From the NCBI RefSeq assembly GCF_001467945.1, contig NZ_LNYQ01000013.1:1277404-1341403 (forward strand): 64,000 nucleotides of DNA. The letters are read 5' to 3'. Positions 1 to 9,525 of this stretch are shown here, in pieces (positions within the stretch are counted from its first letter, which is position 1; the number at the start of each line of letters is the position of its first letter). Origin of the DNA: Legionella parisiensis (GTDB lineage Bacteria > Pseudomonadota > Gammaproteobacteria > Legionellales > Legionellaceae). Under the pieces are notes generated by a model. The model was not told the origin of the DNA. It was given only the letters and a program-made list of their open reading frames with translations, and searched no databases. The position numbers and the translations under genes are program-made.

Positions 1-363
1 CTATAATGCCTTATAAGTACAACATTAATCAAACACAAAAAAAATTCAAAAATAACCACTTAATTCATATTGTGGCTCAAATTATCTGGGTTTGAGTATA
101 TGATTTGCATTAGAGTTATCAGATTTCTCAATATTATACAAGTTACTCGAACGATTAATTGTTTATTGAGTTTTTGTCTAATTGCTACCTGAAACAGCAC
201 GAAACATTCGCTACAATTGTATTTGCGGGGATTTTACATCAAACAGATTAATACCGGTACATGAGTTAAAAAGAAAAAATGAATCTATGCTAAGGCATCC
301 TATGGTAAATCCTCAAAAATGAAAAGTAATCTTGCCTCTTTTTTGATTGTTCTTATGAAGCTC
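1..363. other. non-coding left edge, no gene seen
   Basis: This stretch is very AT-rich and contains no reading frame that resembles a protein. It lies downstream of the leftward dgt gene, so it should hold that gene's 3' untranslated region. I see no strong hairpin followed by a T-run and no sign of a partial gene entering from the left edge. Confidence 0.5.
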
Positions 364-1689
364 TTAAAGTCTTTCAAAAATTGTTCTTGTATTAAATCCA
401 AACAATCGCTCATGCATTCTATAGGCATATTCATCCGTCATATTGGCCAAATAATCACATACAATTCGATAAGCAGAGGTTTCATCATCAGCTTGCTTAA
501 ACAAAACTCTATTTTTGTTATCTAATAAACTACCGGGATTTGAACTAATTGCATCGAAGAGTCTAAGTACAACCGTTTGACCTCCATATTCAAAAGTACG
601 GGCTTCTTGTGAATCAATAACATTATCATAGATGCATTGCTTTAAATAATTCAGAAGGGCATCCGCTTCAGGAGTGAGTGCCAGATTGTATTTAAGTAAA
701 TTATTTTCAAAATTTTCATTCGTTATAATAATTTGTGTCGAAGTAATAAAATAATTAACCATTTCCCCTATAGTTTGTTTTCTTGAATAAAGATCTGGAG
801 AAAATAACGAATCTATTAACTGATTTTGTCGACCCGCTAATAAAGTATTGTTTAATAATTGTCTAAACTCAGATGTGTCTAGATGAGAGGGACTGATAAG
901 GCGTAAATGAATGGCATCTTCAAGATCATGAACACCGTAAGCAATATCATCCGCAATATTCATTATGGAGCAATCAAAACTATGGTAGGCCGATTTTCCT
1001 GATTTTGTATTATGCGGCATTTGTGACAGTGATTGAAATAATTCTTTGTCGCTATTGGAAAAGGGCGATAGCAACCAATCAATTTCAGGCTGTTCGCAAT
1101 CAAAGTAAGCTTTAGGTGGTAACCAGTCATTAATTTTGATGGTTTTATGGATGGATTCATGAACTGGAGGATTTTTGGGGGCTACAACAGAGGAGCGTTT
1201 CACTGGATATTTTAAAATACCGAGTAACGCACGCCGGGTTAAATCAAGACCGTAGGTTCCATAACTGCTTTCTACTTTAGTTAGCAATCGTAAAGTTTGT
1301 CCATTAGCTTCAAACCCTCCATAATTGCGCATCATATAATTTAGAGCGACCTCACCACCATGACCAAAAGGGGGATGGCCAATATCGTGCAGTAAACAAA
1401 TAACAGAAATTAGATCATCATTAGGTAATAAACCAGAGAGTCCAATATGTTTTTCTTGGCTCATTAACAAATTGTGTACAATACTGCGTCCTATCGAATC
1501 AACTTCCAGGGAATGCGTGAGACGAGTGCGATGAAAATCTCCTTCATCAGTTCCTAAAATTTGTGTTTTTCTTTGTAGTCGCCTGAATGCTGGACAGTGA
1601 ATTACTCGTGTGCGGTCTCGTTCATAAGGGTCTCGATGATCATGATTTCCTCTTTGATTTGTTTGTCCAGAGCGTCGATGTGTCCACAT
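364..1689 (-). CDS. dgt: deoxyguanosinetriphosphate triphosphohydrolase (dGTPase)
   Basis: The enzyme hydrolyses dGTP to deoxyguanosine and triphosphate and so tunes the cytosolic dNTP pool. The HD-domain signature is clear: an upstream His in the THSLEVDSIGR segment and then LLHDIGHPPFGHGGE, which carries the HD pair and downstream His that bind the metal. The N-terminal RRSGQTNQRGNHDHRDPYERD block is typical of the dGTPase family. The open frame extends upstream to 1794, but those first 35 residues do not look like the family. I start at the ATG at 1687-1689, giving 441 aa, although no good ribosome site precedes it. It is divergent from the SPOR lipoprotein. Some relatives act in phage defence, but nothing here points that way. 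Confidence 0.9.
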   Translation of the reverse strand: MWTHRRSGQTNQRGNHDHRDPYERDRTRVIHCPAFRRLQRKTQILGTDEGDFHRTRLTHSLEVDSIGRSIVHNLLMSQEKHIGLSGLLPNDDLISVICLLHDIGHPPFGHGGEVALNYMMRNYGGFEANGQTLRLLTKVESSYGTYGLDLTRRALLGILKYPVKRSSVVAPKNPPVHESIHKTIKINDWLPPKAYFDCEQPEIDWLLSPFSNSDKELFQSLSQMPHNTKSGKSAYHSFDCSIMNIADDIAYGVHDLEDAIHLRLISPSHLDTSEFRQLLNNTLLAGRQNQLIDSLFSPDLYSRKQTIGEMVNYFITSTQIIITNENFENNLLKYNLALTPEADALLNYLKQCIYDNVIDSQEARTFEYGGQTVVLRLFDAISSNPGSLLDNKNRVLFKQADDETSAYRIVCDYLANMTDEYAYRMHERLFGFNTRTIFERL

Positions 1690-1830
1690 AATTATTGCAA
1701 TATAAAATAAAAAACAATTACTGTAAGCCATAATTTGTTCGTTAACAACACAATTTCCTAAAGTTTTTCTTAAACTTGTAGATATAACAGACAAGGAGCA
1801 AAAAAAAGAATTATAAATAGGGGAATGACA

Positions 1831-2346
1831 ATGGATAAGAAAATAAATTTAGCACTCATGGCAATCTGTGCTTTCATACTGTCTTCTTGTACTAAAGGAA
1901 GTGACTATATGGCGTATCCAGCGTATTCATATACTGATATCACAGAACCTTATGCTATTAATAGTTACAATATGGTTAATTACGACTATAGATATCAGCA
2001 AAAACAGGAAGTAAAGGTCCCTAACTCATATTATGTTGGCGAATTGCATTCGCCAACTACTTTTAAGGACAGAGATCAGAATTGGGTAAATAGTCAAAAT
2101 CCAAAAGGTTATACTATTGAATTGGTAGAAGGGGATAAGGCATCTCAAGTAGCGCAAGTTCTTTACAAAGCGCCAAAAAATGATCGAATAGCTCAGGTAA
2201 AATATGATCGAGATGGTAGAACACGTTATAAAGGGGTATATGGAACCTACGGCACAGCAGAAGAAGCTCAAAAGGCATTAAACGCATTACCGCCCGAAAT
2301 TAAAAGCAGTGCTTCAGTGATTAACTGGGGTAGTGTACAGCAATAG
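1831..2346 (+). CDS. SPOR-domain lipoprotein
   Basis: This is a predicted outer-membrane lipoprotein of 171 aa. The N-terminus has a short basic segment, a hydrophobic core and a lipobox ending LSSC, with Cys20 as the lipidation site. After a Tyr-rich low-complexity stretch (about residues 25-65), the C-terminal 75 residues (YTIELVEGDKASQVAQVL, then KGVYGTYGTAEEAQKAL) fit a SPOR domain. SPOR domains bind denuded septal peptidoglycan, so a role in envelope or division maintenance is likely. An in-frame ATG lies at 1825, but the AGGGGAA ribosome site at 1818-1825 is spaced correctly for the ATG at 1831. The gene seems to stand alone, divergent from dgt and followed by a hairpin. Confidence 0.8.
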   Translation: MDKKINLALMAICAFILSSCTKGSDYMAYPAYSYTDITEPYAINSYNMVNYDYRYQQKQEVKVPNSYYVGELHSPTTFKDRDQNWVNSQNPKGYTIELVEGDKASQVAQVLYKAPKNDRIAQVKYDRDGRTRYKGVYGTYGTAEEAQKALNALPPEIKSSASVINWGSVQQ

Positions 2347-2354
2347 AGTAATAA

Positions 2355-2388
2355 GTTCCCGAAATTAGACCAATCTAACCTCGGGAAC
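2355..2388 (+). terminator. hairpin after SPOR lipoprotein
   Basis: The arms GTTCCCGA (2355-2362) and TCGGGAAC (2381-2388) pair perfectly, and an inner TTAGA/TCTAA pair extends the stem around a CCAA loop. There is no run of T after it, so it may be a weak terminator. It sits between the lipoprotein and the convergent pseudogene. Confidence 0.6.
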
Positions 2389-2396
2389 TGGTGTCA

Positions 2397-3381
2397 TTAA
2401 GGCGTTACTACAATCTTGCCGACCTGTTCATTTGATTCCATGTATTTATGGGCATCTACTATTTGTCCCAAGGAGAAGGTTCTCGCAAATTGAGGCTCAA
2501 ATAAATCATTTTGCAAATGCTCGAAAATATATTTTTCAGTTTTTGTGCGAACATTACCTTCACTGAAATTTCAAAAAGCGTATAACCCCGTAGTGAAATT
2601 TATTTTTAAAGCAGTAAAAAGAGGCAGCGGCGTGACGGGCTCTATGAATAAATTTCCATAAACAAAAAGTATCCCGCCTGGAGTAAGGGTTTCTGCAGGG
2701 CCTCAATTCCTTTGCCGGAAATTGGATCGAAAACAATATTTACTCCATTACCCTTGGTTATTTCATTGACACGAGCAGGATGATTTTCTTCGTTTGTTAC
2801 AATGACATGGTCTGCTCCTAAGGAGAGTGACTCATCTTTTTTCTTAGAAATGTTCGTGTAGTGACAATGCTAACTGCTCCTTGAGTATGTGCTATTTGAA
2901 TGGAAGCAAGTCCTACACTACTTCTTGGAGCGGCATTTTAAACAAAGCCATTTTTAGTGAGTTTTCTATAGTGAACTAAGACGCCGTAAGCGGCCAGGTA
3001 TTGCATCCAGATAGAAGTTCCTTCAATATACGAAAGTTTCTCGGGATATTCGGCGAGCGTATGCGGGGACTACTGCAACTTCACCATACACGCCATATTT
3101 ACCAAAATCAAAGCAAGGTACAGTGCTGTACGTCTTGCCAATCATTTTTTGGTCTACATCCGGGACAACAGCTTCAACTACTCCAGAGGCTTCATAGCCA
3201 ATTTTTGACAGTAAATGCGGTTGCACCAAATAGGCACCAAATCTCAGCTCGATTTAATCGAATTGCGTGAACACGTAAGGGAACTTCTCATTTCCAGGTT
3301 CTGGCAATATTATTCTTCGAGTCTTAATACTTCAAGACCTCCAGTTTGATGAAATCGAACGATTTTGACCGAATTTGACAT
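2397..3381 (-). pseudogene. zinc-type alcohol dehydrogenase/quinone oxidoreductase (MDR family), broken
   Basis: Read leftward, this 985 bp region is close to the full length of a medium-chain dehydrogenase/reductase gene, but no frame stays open. The start at 3379-3381 gives MSNSVKIVRFHQTGG and then VLRLEE before a stop. A middle fragment (about 3023-3229) reads IGYEASGVVEAVVPDVDQ and KYGVYGEVAVVPAYA, the GroES-like part. The 3' end reads FARTFSLGQIVDAHKYMES and finishes GKIVVTP at a stop at 2397-2399. Both ends and the middle survive in different frames, so the gene decayed by several small indels and stops, not by one large deletion. Function is presumably lost. Confidence 0.8.
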
Positions 3382-3416
3382 GAAATTTCCCTATATTTTT
3401 ATGAAATCATGATTGA

Positions 3417-3902
3417 CTATGTTGGTTTAGAAGCCGCACTAATTAGAATCATTAACCGAGTTATCCCTGGAGTTTTCGAGCGGTCTGCCTCAAATTGTTT
3501 CACCATAATCGCATAGTGTTGATTGATTCTCTCCAGCCAGGTAATAAATAGGTTAAAAGCAACAGCATCAAAAGTAAGCTGTATATCTCCTGAGCCAGTT
3601 TGTTGTAACTGATAGGGAAACTTTAGGGTCGGATCATTTTTTAGCTGCGTTGCCAGTGTTGTCAAAAGTTGACTGTTATCAACTATTTTCTTTTTTGTTT
3701 GCTTCACATGGCTTTGTTGTCTTATTTTTTGCATCCAATCCAGCGTAGTCGTTTTCTCTACTAACTGAGTTGTTTTTTGAGTAACTCGTTGACTCAAGGG
3801 GGTATATAAAAACAAATAGTAAACATAAAGAAAAACACAGAGTACTGTTCCAATTAACATCAACTTTTCTCTTTCATTAAGTGTGCTTAAATATACGTTC
3901 AC
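3417..3902 (-). CDS. lspM: type II secretion system protein M
   Basis: LspM (GspM family) is a small inner-membrane component of the type II secretion assembly platform that pairs with LspL. The 161 aa protein has one membrane span (about residues 14-33) after a short cytoplasmic tail, then a coiled-coil-prone region and a small C-terminal periplasmic domain, the standard GspM layout. It starts with GTG at 3902 and overlaps the lspL stop by four bases (GTGA), so the two are probably translationally coupled. In Legionella the lsp genes are known to be split over several loci, with lspLM separate from lspFGHIJK, lspDE and lspC, which matches the setting here. Confidence 0.88.
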   Translation of the reverse strand: MNVYLSTLNEREKLMLIGTVLCVFLYVYYLFLYTPLSQRVTQKTTQLVEKTTTLDWMQKIRQQSHVKQTKKKIVDNSQLLTTLATQLKNDPTLKFPYQLQQTGSGDIQLTFDAVAFNLFITWLERINQHYAIMVKQFEADRSKTPGITRLMILISAASKPT

Positions 3903-5035
3903 ATTAACTCCAAAGTTGCAACAACTTGTTGTTCACGAGTCGAGGCTTGAGTTTGTTTTACTTTGAGTTGCAGTTTTTTTAATTCGTTTTCCAACTCTTC
4001 CAAACTGGCAAAATCTGTACTGATTATTGTCACAGATAAAATTTTATTTTGATAGCGCAATTGCTCTAGGTCATTGCGATCATTTTTCATTACTTTGGCA
4101 AATTGATTTAATAAAAACCAAAAACGATTTTGTTCTTCTGTATTATTACTTTTTAACAGTTGTGTAATGCGAAATTTAGGACTAATAATTTGTTTTGCAT
4201 CAGGAAAAAACTCATGATAAATCACTGCAATTTGTTCATCAATTTTTTGAGTTCGCTTATTTAATAAATGTAATTTGATCCCATTCACTACAAGTAAAGA
4301 AATTAGCCACAAGCAAAAGAGGGCGCCAACTAACTGATATCCTTTTTTTATTAAATCTGTTTTATTCCCATGTTGCATTTCCCCTTGGCAGAGATTCATT
4401 AACTTCGATTTAAGTATTCTTTGAGCAATCCATGTATGTGACGTTTCCTGACTTTTAGGTAACGATGGATCAATTTGGATTGCGCTGTCTGCAAAAAGCA
4501 AGGGTTGATATTGTGGATGATTTTTTAGATATATGTCTGCCAATTCTCCGGAAAGCGCTCCTTTGAAATCTGCATTGATGATTAATGCCGTTTCGCTAAT
4601 ACACAACTCTTGTGGTTCTAAAGCAAACCAATCTACAGTAATTGCAGAAAATTCAATGTCTTGTTGATTGAGTAGTTGCAGCAGATATCTCATCCGCTTT
4701 TTGGCTATAACAGTTACCAGGTATTGATTGTTTTGATATCGTGCTTTATCAAAAGCGAAATGAAGTTCATCTACAGATTGCGCTAATTTCTCTTCTAAAG
4801 CATAAGGAATTGCAGCCCTTGCTTTTCTTTCTGGGAGCCATGATAACTCAAGATTAAGAATACTAACATGTTCGCATGTTTCAATAATTAAGGTTTTACA
4901 CTCAGTTTGTAATGATTTAATTTCGTCAAAACTACGTTGCACGGGCGGAGCAATTAAGGCTCCATCCGTATTTATTTTAAGGCACAAACATCCTGCTTCA
5001 TCAAGATGTTTTACAAAAAGGAAAAGGGTATCCAT
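3899..5035 (-). CDS. lspL: type II secretion system protein L
   Basis: LspL (GspL family) links the cytoplasmic ATPase LspE to the inner-membrane platform. The 378 aa protein has an N-terminal cytoplasmic actin-like domain (residues 1 to about 225, including the family-typical LSWLPERKARAAIPYALEE segment), one membrane span (about 232-255) and a periplasmic ferredoxin-like domain used to bind LspM. It lies between mltB (2 bp gap) and lspM (4 bp overlap), so the three genes form one leftward unit. Grouping a transglycosylase with T2SS platform genes makes sense for a machine that crosses peptidoglycan, but a functional link is inference. Confidence 0.9.
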   Translation of the reverse strand: MDTLFLFVKHLDEAGCLCLKINTDGALIAPPVQRSFDEIKSLQTECKTLIIETCEHVSILNLELSWLPERKARAAIPYALEEKLAQSVDELHFAFDKARYQNNQYLVTVIAKKRMRYLLQLLNQQDIEFSAITVDWFALEPQELCISETALIINADFKGALSGELADIYLKNHPQYQPLLFADSAIQIDPSLPKSQETSHTWIAQRILKSKLMNLCQGEMQHGNKTDLIKKGYQLVGALFCLWLISLLVVNGIKLHLLNKRTQKIDEQIAVIYHEFFPDAKQIISPKFRITQLLKSNNTEEQNRFWFLLNQFAKVMKNDRNDLEQLRYQNKILSVTIISTDFASLEELENELKKLQLKVKQTQASTREQQVVATLELM

Positions 5036-5037
5036 TC

Positions 5038-6060
5038 CTACGCATAAGCTCTATGTTTTTTTATATTCATTGCAGTCCATTGTTGTTTCAATTGTTGTGC
5101 CAGCAGATAAACTACAAGCGCATATTGGGGGCTGGAATTGTAGCGGGTTATTACGAAGAAATTAGGATAAGCTATCCAATATTCATTTCCTTTAGCCGTT
5201 ACAAGCTTAATCAATGCGGCGCGTGAAGGATGATTATCTGCTGCACTTACAGGCTTAATTCCATGCGCAATTAATTGTGAATAGTAATAATTTGCTCTTT
5301 TGGGATTAACCTGAATGCGTTTGTAGTGTGTACCTGTTAGCTTAGCATGCTGGGCAACCCCACCATTGGGTTTCCAACCATGATGGTAGAAATAATTAGC
5401 AATACTACCTATGGAGTCAGCGTTGTTAGACACGAGATCGCGCTTGCCTGTATTGTTAAAATCAACGGCAAAATTACGGTAACTGCTTGGCATAAATTGT
5501 GGTTGACCAATAGCGCCAGCGTAAGACCCCTTGTATTGGGTTGCTGGTACTCCATGTTCACGACAAAGAAGCAAGTATTCTTTTAATTCTTTACTGAAAT
5601 AAGGCGCACGTTTAGGATAATTGAAAGCTAATGTCGCCAAGGCATCAAGAACTCGATGTTCTCCTTGCCGTTCTCCATATAAAGTTTCTACACCAAGAAT
5701 CGCAATAATAATTTCTGGTGGAACACCATATTTTTTTTGTGCTTTTTCTAATGCTGTTCTGTTAGCGACCCAATAATCCAATCCACCCTTAACGCGCGCG
5801 GGGGTCAGAAACAAATCTCTGTAAACATCCCAGTTCTTCTTTTCATAAGGCTTTTCCATTGATTCGATGATATCGGGCTGAATAACAACTTGATTCATTA
5901 TTGCAGTAAGCTCTCTAGCATTGAAATGATGGTCTTTGACCATACTCTTGATAAAAAGTTGCACATCCTTTCTTTTGGTAAATGCGGTATCTGAATAAGT
6001 TGAGAATGAAAGAAGCAGCAGAATTATGGCAATATACCCCAAACCTGGTATTCGTCGCAT
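5038..6060 (-). CDS. mltB: lytic murein transglycosylase B
   Basis: MltB cleaves the glycan strand of peptidoglycan with formation of 1,6-anhydro-MurNAc ends. The 340 aa protein has an N-terminal signal segment without a lipobox cysteine, so it should be soluble in the periplasm, unlike the E. coli lipoprotein. The catalytic Glu is E125 in ILGVETLYGE, and the family motifs GSYAGAIGQPQFMPSSY and DSIGSIANYFYHHGW follow. It is the first gene of the mltB-lspL-lspM unit. A GGAGG-like ribosome site lies just upstream of the ATG at 6060. Confidence 0.92.
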   Translation of the reverse strand: MRRIPGLGYIAIILLLLSFSTYSDTAFTKRKDVQLFIKSMVKDHHFNARELTAIMNQVVIQPDIIESMEKPYEKKNWDVYRDLFLTPARVKGGLDYWVANRTALEKAQKKYGVPPEIIIAILGVETLYGERQGEHRVLDALATLAFNYPKRAPYFSKELKEYLLLCREHGVPATQYKGSYAGAIGQPQFMPSSYRNFAVDFNNTGKRDLVSNNADSIGSIANYFYHHGWKPNGGVAQHAKLTGTHYKRIQVNPKRANYYYSQLIAHGIKPVSAADNHPSRAALIKLVTAKGNEYWIAYPNFFVITRYNSSPQYALVVYLLAQQLKQQWTAMNIKKHRAYA

Positions 6061-6183
6061 AGCCCCCTCCTAATAATATAAGCTGAAACGGTAAATTTTA
6101 TAAAAAATGCGGTGTATTAGCAAATACTTTAAGGCTACGCATATTTAAGCTAGAATGCGCTATTTGCAAAAAGGTTATTTCAG

Positions 6184-7989
6184 TTGAGTGATTTAAAGCG
6201 AATTCGCAATTTTTCAATTATTGCCCACATTGATCATGGTAAATCAACCTTGGCGGATCGATTTATCCAAATTTGTGGTGGTTTAACTGAGCGTGAAATG
6301 AGTGCTCAAGTACTCGATTCCATGGATATAGAACGAGAGCGAGGCATTACAATTAAAGCCCAGTGTGTTTCATTAAATTACACGGCGAAAGATGGCAAAA
6401 CCTATCTCTTGAATTTTATTGATACGCCAGGACATGTAGATTTCAGCTATGAGGTATCCCGCTCCCTTGCGGCTTGTGAAGGGGCGATTCTTGTTGTTGA
6501 TGCAGCTCAAGGTGTGGAAGCACAAACGGTAGCGGTTTGTTACACTGCCATAGATCAATCATTATCTGTTTTGCCGGTTCTCAACAAAATTGATTTACCA
6601 CAGGCAGAGCCAGAGCGTGTTATCTCAGAAATTGAAGACATTATTGGTCTTGATGCACATGATGCAATAAGAGTGAGTGCCAAAAGCGGCTTGGGTGTAG
6701 AAGACGTACTTGAAGCCTTAGTGAATCACATTCCACCACCGGAAGGTGACATCAATGAACCTTTGCAAGCATTGATTATTGATTCATGGTTTGATAGTTA
6801 TCTCGGTGTGGTTTCATTAGTGCGTATTGTGAATGGCTCAATACGTAAAGGTGACAAAATGAGGGTAATGTCTACCGGCCGTTCTTATGAAGTCGATCAA
6901 GTAGGCATATTTACTCCCAAGCGTACTAAGCTGGATGTGTTAAATGCTGGCGAAGTAGGTTATTTGGTCGCTGGAATTAAAGAAATTCAGGGTGCCCCAG
7001 TGGGTGATACACTCACTCTGGAAAAAAATTCTGCAGATAAACCTCTTCCTGGGTTTCAGCGTGTAAAGCCACAAGTGTATGCAGGTTTATTTCCTATAAG
7101 TTCGGATGATTTTGAGGCATTCCGCGAAGCTTTGGCTAAATTAAGCCTCAATGATGCTTCATTGTTTTATGAACCTGAATCTTCCGAGGCGTTAGGTTTT
7201 GGTTTCCGATGCGGCTTCTTGGGCATGCTGCATATGGAAATTGTACAGGAGCGTCTGGAGAGGGAATACAATCTTGATTTAATATCTACTGCGCCTACTG
7301 TGGTTTATCAGATTTTAACCCAAAAGGGCGAGACGCTGTTGATTGATAATCCATCACTTCTTCCCCCGCTCCCACAAATTAAAGAAATGTATGAACCGAT
7401 TGTCAGGGCAAATATACTGGTGCCCCAAGATTTTCTCGGCTCTATTATTAGTTTGTGTATCGAACGTCGTGGTGTTCAGGTTAACATGACTTACAGTGGT
7501 CGCCAGGTTTCTGTAACCTATGATATTCCAATGAGTGAGGTGGTTTCTGACTTTTTTGACCGCTTAAAATCTGTGAGTCGTGGTTATGCTTCACTGGATT
7601 ATAATTTTTTACGTTTTCAAGAAGCCGATCTGGTTAAAATGGATATCTTGATTAATAGTGAACGTGTGGATGCGCTTTCAGTTATTGTTCATCGCTCTTC
7701 AGCACAAGGTCGGGGAAAACTAATTGCCGAAAAAATGCGTGATTTAATTCCACGGCAGATGTTTGATGTAGCAATTCAAGCGGCATTGGGCAGTCATATT
7801 ATTGCCAGACAAACAGTAAAGGCTTTACGCAAAAACGTTACTGCAAAATGTTATGGTGGTGATGTGACTCGAAAACGAAAATTATTAGAAAAGCAAAAGG
7901 CAGGGAAGAAACGCATGAAACAAGTAGGGCATGTGGAAATACCTCAAGAGGCCTTTATGGCTGTTTTTCAAACAGATAAAAAGAAATAG
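6184..7989 (+). CDS. lepA: elongation factor 4 (LepA)
   Basis: LepA is a ribosome-associated GTPase that influences initiation and back-translocation. The 601 aa protein shows the GTPase boxes in order: AHIDHGKST (P-loop), the switch [12 protein letters not shown] segment, DTPGHVDF and NKIDLP, followed by the EF-G-like domains and the LepA-specific C-terminal domain ending in a basic tail ([18 protein letters not shown]). The start appears to be TTG at 6184, with AAGG at 6171-6174 as ribosome site. No ATG fits, because the next in-frame Met falls inside the GTPase fold. A TAGAAT -10-like element lies at 6151-6156. lepA-lepB adjacency is common in gammaproteobacteria. Confidence 0.96.
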   Translation: MSDLKRIRNFSIIAHIDHGKSTLADRFIQICGGLTEREMSAQVLDSMDIERERGITIKAQCVSLNYTAKDGKTYLLNFIDTPGHVDFSYEVSRSLAACEGAILVVDAAQGVEAQTVAVCYTAIDQSLSVLPVLNKIDLPQAEPERVISEIEDIIGLDAHDAIRVSAKSGLGVEDVLEALVNHIPPPEGDINEPLQALIIDSWFDSYLGVVSLVRIVNGSIRKGDKMRVMSTGRSYEVDQVGIFTPKRTKLDVLNAGEVGYLVAGIKEIQGAPVGDTLTLEKNSADKPLPGFQRVKPQVYAGLFPISSDDFEAFREALAKLSLNDASLFYEPESSEALGFGFRCGFLGMLHMEIVQERLEREYNLDLISTAPTVVYQILTQKGETLLIDNPSLLPPLPQIKEMYEPIVRANILVPQDFLGSIISLCIERRGVQVNMTYSGRQVSVTYDIPMSEVVSDFFDRLKSVSRGYASLDYNFLRFQEADLVKMDILINSERVDALSVIVHRSSAQGRGKLIAEKMRDLIPRQMFDVAIQAALGSHIIARQTVKALRKNVTAKCYGGDVTRKRKLLEKQKAGKKRMKQVGHVEIPQEAFMAVFQTDKKK

Positions 7990-8184
7990 ACTCTTTGAAA
8001 CTCTGAGGGAGCGAGGTGCGCAAAGCGGAGGGCCTAAGTGTGCAGTCACATAAGAGTTCGAGCACGGTTCCGACAAAGCAATTCATTCTCTCAGTAAAGT
8101 TTGAAAAGAGGTCTAAATATAAGGGTGGCATATCATGCATGTGGATGTCTCATTATAAATTAAGTTTGATTAGGATATAAATTT
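7990..8184 (+). other. structured lepA-lepB intergenic segment
   Basis: Imperfect inverted repeats flank this 195 bp gap. ACTCTGAGGGAG near 8000 can pair with the CTCTCAG region near 8090, and both arms sit next to similar TTTGAAA boxes. The centre has a GC-richer block (GAGCGAGGTGCGCAAAGCGG) that is unlike the surrounding AT-rich DNA. It could be a lepB leader structure or a small repeat element. No gene is visible. Confidence 0.35.
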
Positions 8185-8940
8185 ATGAATTTTGCTTTAA
8201 TATTGGTTGTCCTATCTTTTGTCAGCGGGTTTATTTATCTTTTAGACATAATATTCTGGTCAAAAAAACGCACTGAAAATCAAAAGCCAAATCGTATTAT
8301 TGAATATTCACGATCTTTTTTTCCTGTGTTTTTCATTGTCTTGATTTTACGCTCATTCCTCATCGAACCCTTCCGCATTCCTTCGGGTTCATTGGAACCG
8401 ACATTGCTTGTTGGGGATTTCGTAGCGGTAAACAAATTTATTTATGGACTGAGGCTTCCTGTGTGGGAAAAAAAAGTTGTTTCAATTTCTGATCCTAAAA
8501 CAGGAGAGGTTGCTGTATTTCGATGGCCCCCTGACCCGTCCTTTGATTATATAAAAAGGGTAATAGGAGTTCCTGGAGATAAAATTAGTTATCACAATAA
8601 AGTATTAACAATTAATGGAAAGGAAGCAAAGCAGACTTTTCTTGAGTACACTATTGATGAAAGCTCTGGAAAAGCTGTAGCTAAATATAAAGAAGATTTA
8701 AACGGTACAGTGCACAATATTTTCGTTCGAACGGATGTTCCTGCTGTGGATTTTGATATTGTAGTACCCGAGGGAAATTATTTCATGATGGGTGATAATC
8801 GAGATGATAGTGCAGACAGCAGATTCTGGGGGTATGTGCCTGAGTCTTATTTACGAGGTAAAGCATTTTTAGTTTGGATGAGTTGGAACGGGAAGACTGA
8901 TAACGTTCGTTGGTCAAGAATAGGTAAATCGATCTCATAA
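8185..8940 (+). CDS. lepB: signal peptidase I
   Basis: LepB is the inner-membrane protease that removes signal peptides from Sec and Tat substrates. The 251 aa protein has two N-terminal membrane segments (about 3-23 and 46-60). The catalytic serine is S69 in RIPSGSLEPTLLVGDF and the general-base lysine is K124 in DYIKRVIGVPGD. The conserved C-terminal box GDNRDDSADSRFWGYVP is intact. A Leu replaces the usual Met after the catalytic Ser. AGGATA precedes the ATG. Confidence 0.95.
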   Translation: MNFALILVVLSFVSGFIYLLDIIFWSKKRTENQKPNRIIEYSRSFFPVFFIVLILRSFLIEPFRIPSGSLEPTLLVGDFVAVNKFIYGLRLPVWEKKVVSISDPKTGEVAVFRWPPDPSFDYIKRVIGVPGDKISYHNKVLTINGKEAKQTFLEYTIDESSGKAVAKYKEDLNGTVHNIFVRTDVPAVDFDIVVPEGNYFMMGDNRDDSADSRFWGYVPESYLRGKAFLVWMSWNGKTDNVRWSRIGKSIS

Positions 8941-9132
8941 ATTTTTGGTATCGATATTCAGAGTAAAATACTTCGATTGGGGGGCTACTGTCAATTCGAT
9001 TGATTGAGCCATAATGGTGAGTGTCCAAACACTGCATAAATGAAATATGGATGTATCGGAGCACACGAAAATCACACCATTTAGGCTAAGATAGTAGAAT
9101 TGGGAATGGGTTCCAGAAAAAAGGAATAACGA

Positions 9133-9525
9133 ATGCACAAGCAAAAGGGAATGACTTTAATAGGAATGTTGTTTACAGTAGTTGTAATTGTCATGGCGGC
9201 AACGATAGTAATGCGTGTTATTCCAGTTTATTTGCAGTATTACTCTATTACCAAGTCGATAAAAGGATTAAATGAAGTATCGCAATCTACATTGACTGGC
9301 GACCCCATGGCTGATGTTAATGTGTTAAAGAGTACTTTGGATAAACGCCTCAGTATTAATGGAGTAGAAAGTTTAAAGGAAAATCAGTTGTTGATTGAGC
9401 CCATAGGCGTTAATAAATTTAGAGTAAAATTGAAATATCAGGTGGTTAAGCCTTTAGTATACAATATAAGCTTATTATTTGATTTTAATCATACCGAAGA
9501 GGTTGTAACAGGCAGTGAAAGTTGA
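9133..9525 (+). CDS. DUF4845 membrane protein
   Basis: This 130 aa protein belongs to the DUF4845 family that commonly sits between lepB and rnc. The N-terminus, KGMTLIGMLFTVVVIVMAA, resembles a type IV pilin-like membrane segment, followed by an extracytoplasmic domain. Function is unknown; the position suggests co-expression with the signal peptidase and RNase III genes. Its 3' end overlaps the rnc start by 11 bases. A GGAATAA sequence precedes the ATG. Confidence 0.8.
   Translation: MHKQKGMTLIGMLFTVVVIVMAATIVMRVIPVYLQYYSITKSIKGLNEVSQSTLTGDPMADVNVLKSTLDKRLSINGVESLKENQLLIEPIGVNKFRVKLKYQVVKPLVYNISLLFDFNHTEEVVTGSES

Noticed and set aside
364..1689. dGTPase as a phage-defence gene
   Set aside because: Some dGTPases defend against phage, but this one is in a housekeeping setting with no defence genes around.
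3001..3270. 89-codon plus-strand frame in the oxidoreductase pseudogene
   Set aside because: It is the complement of the decayed minus-strand gene.
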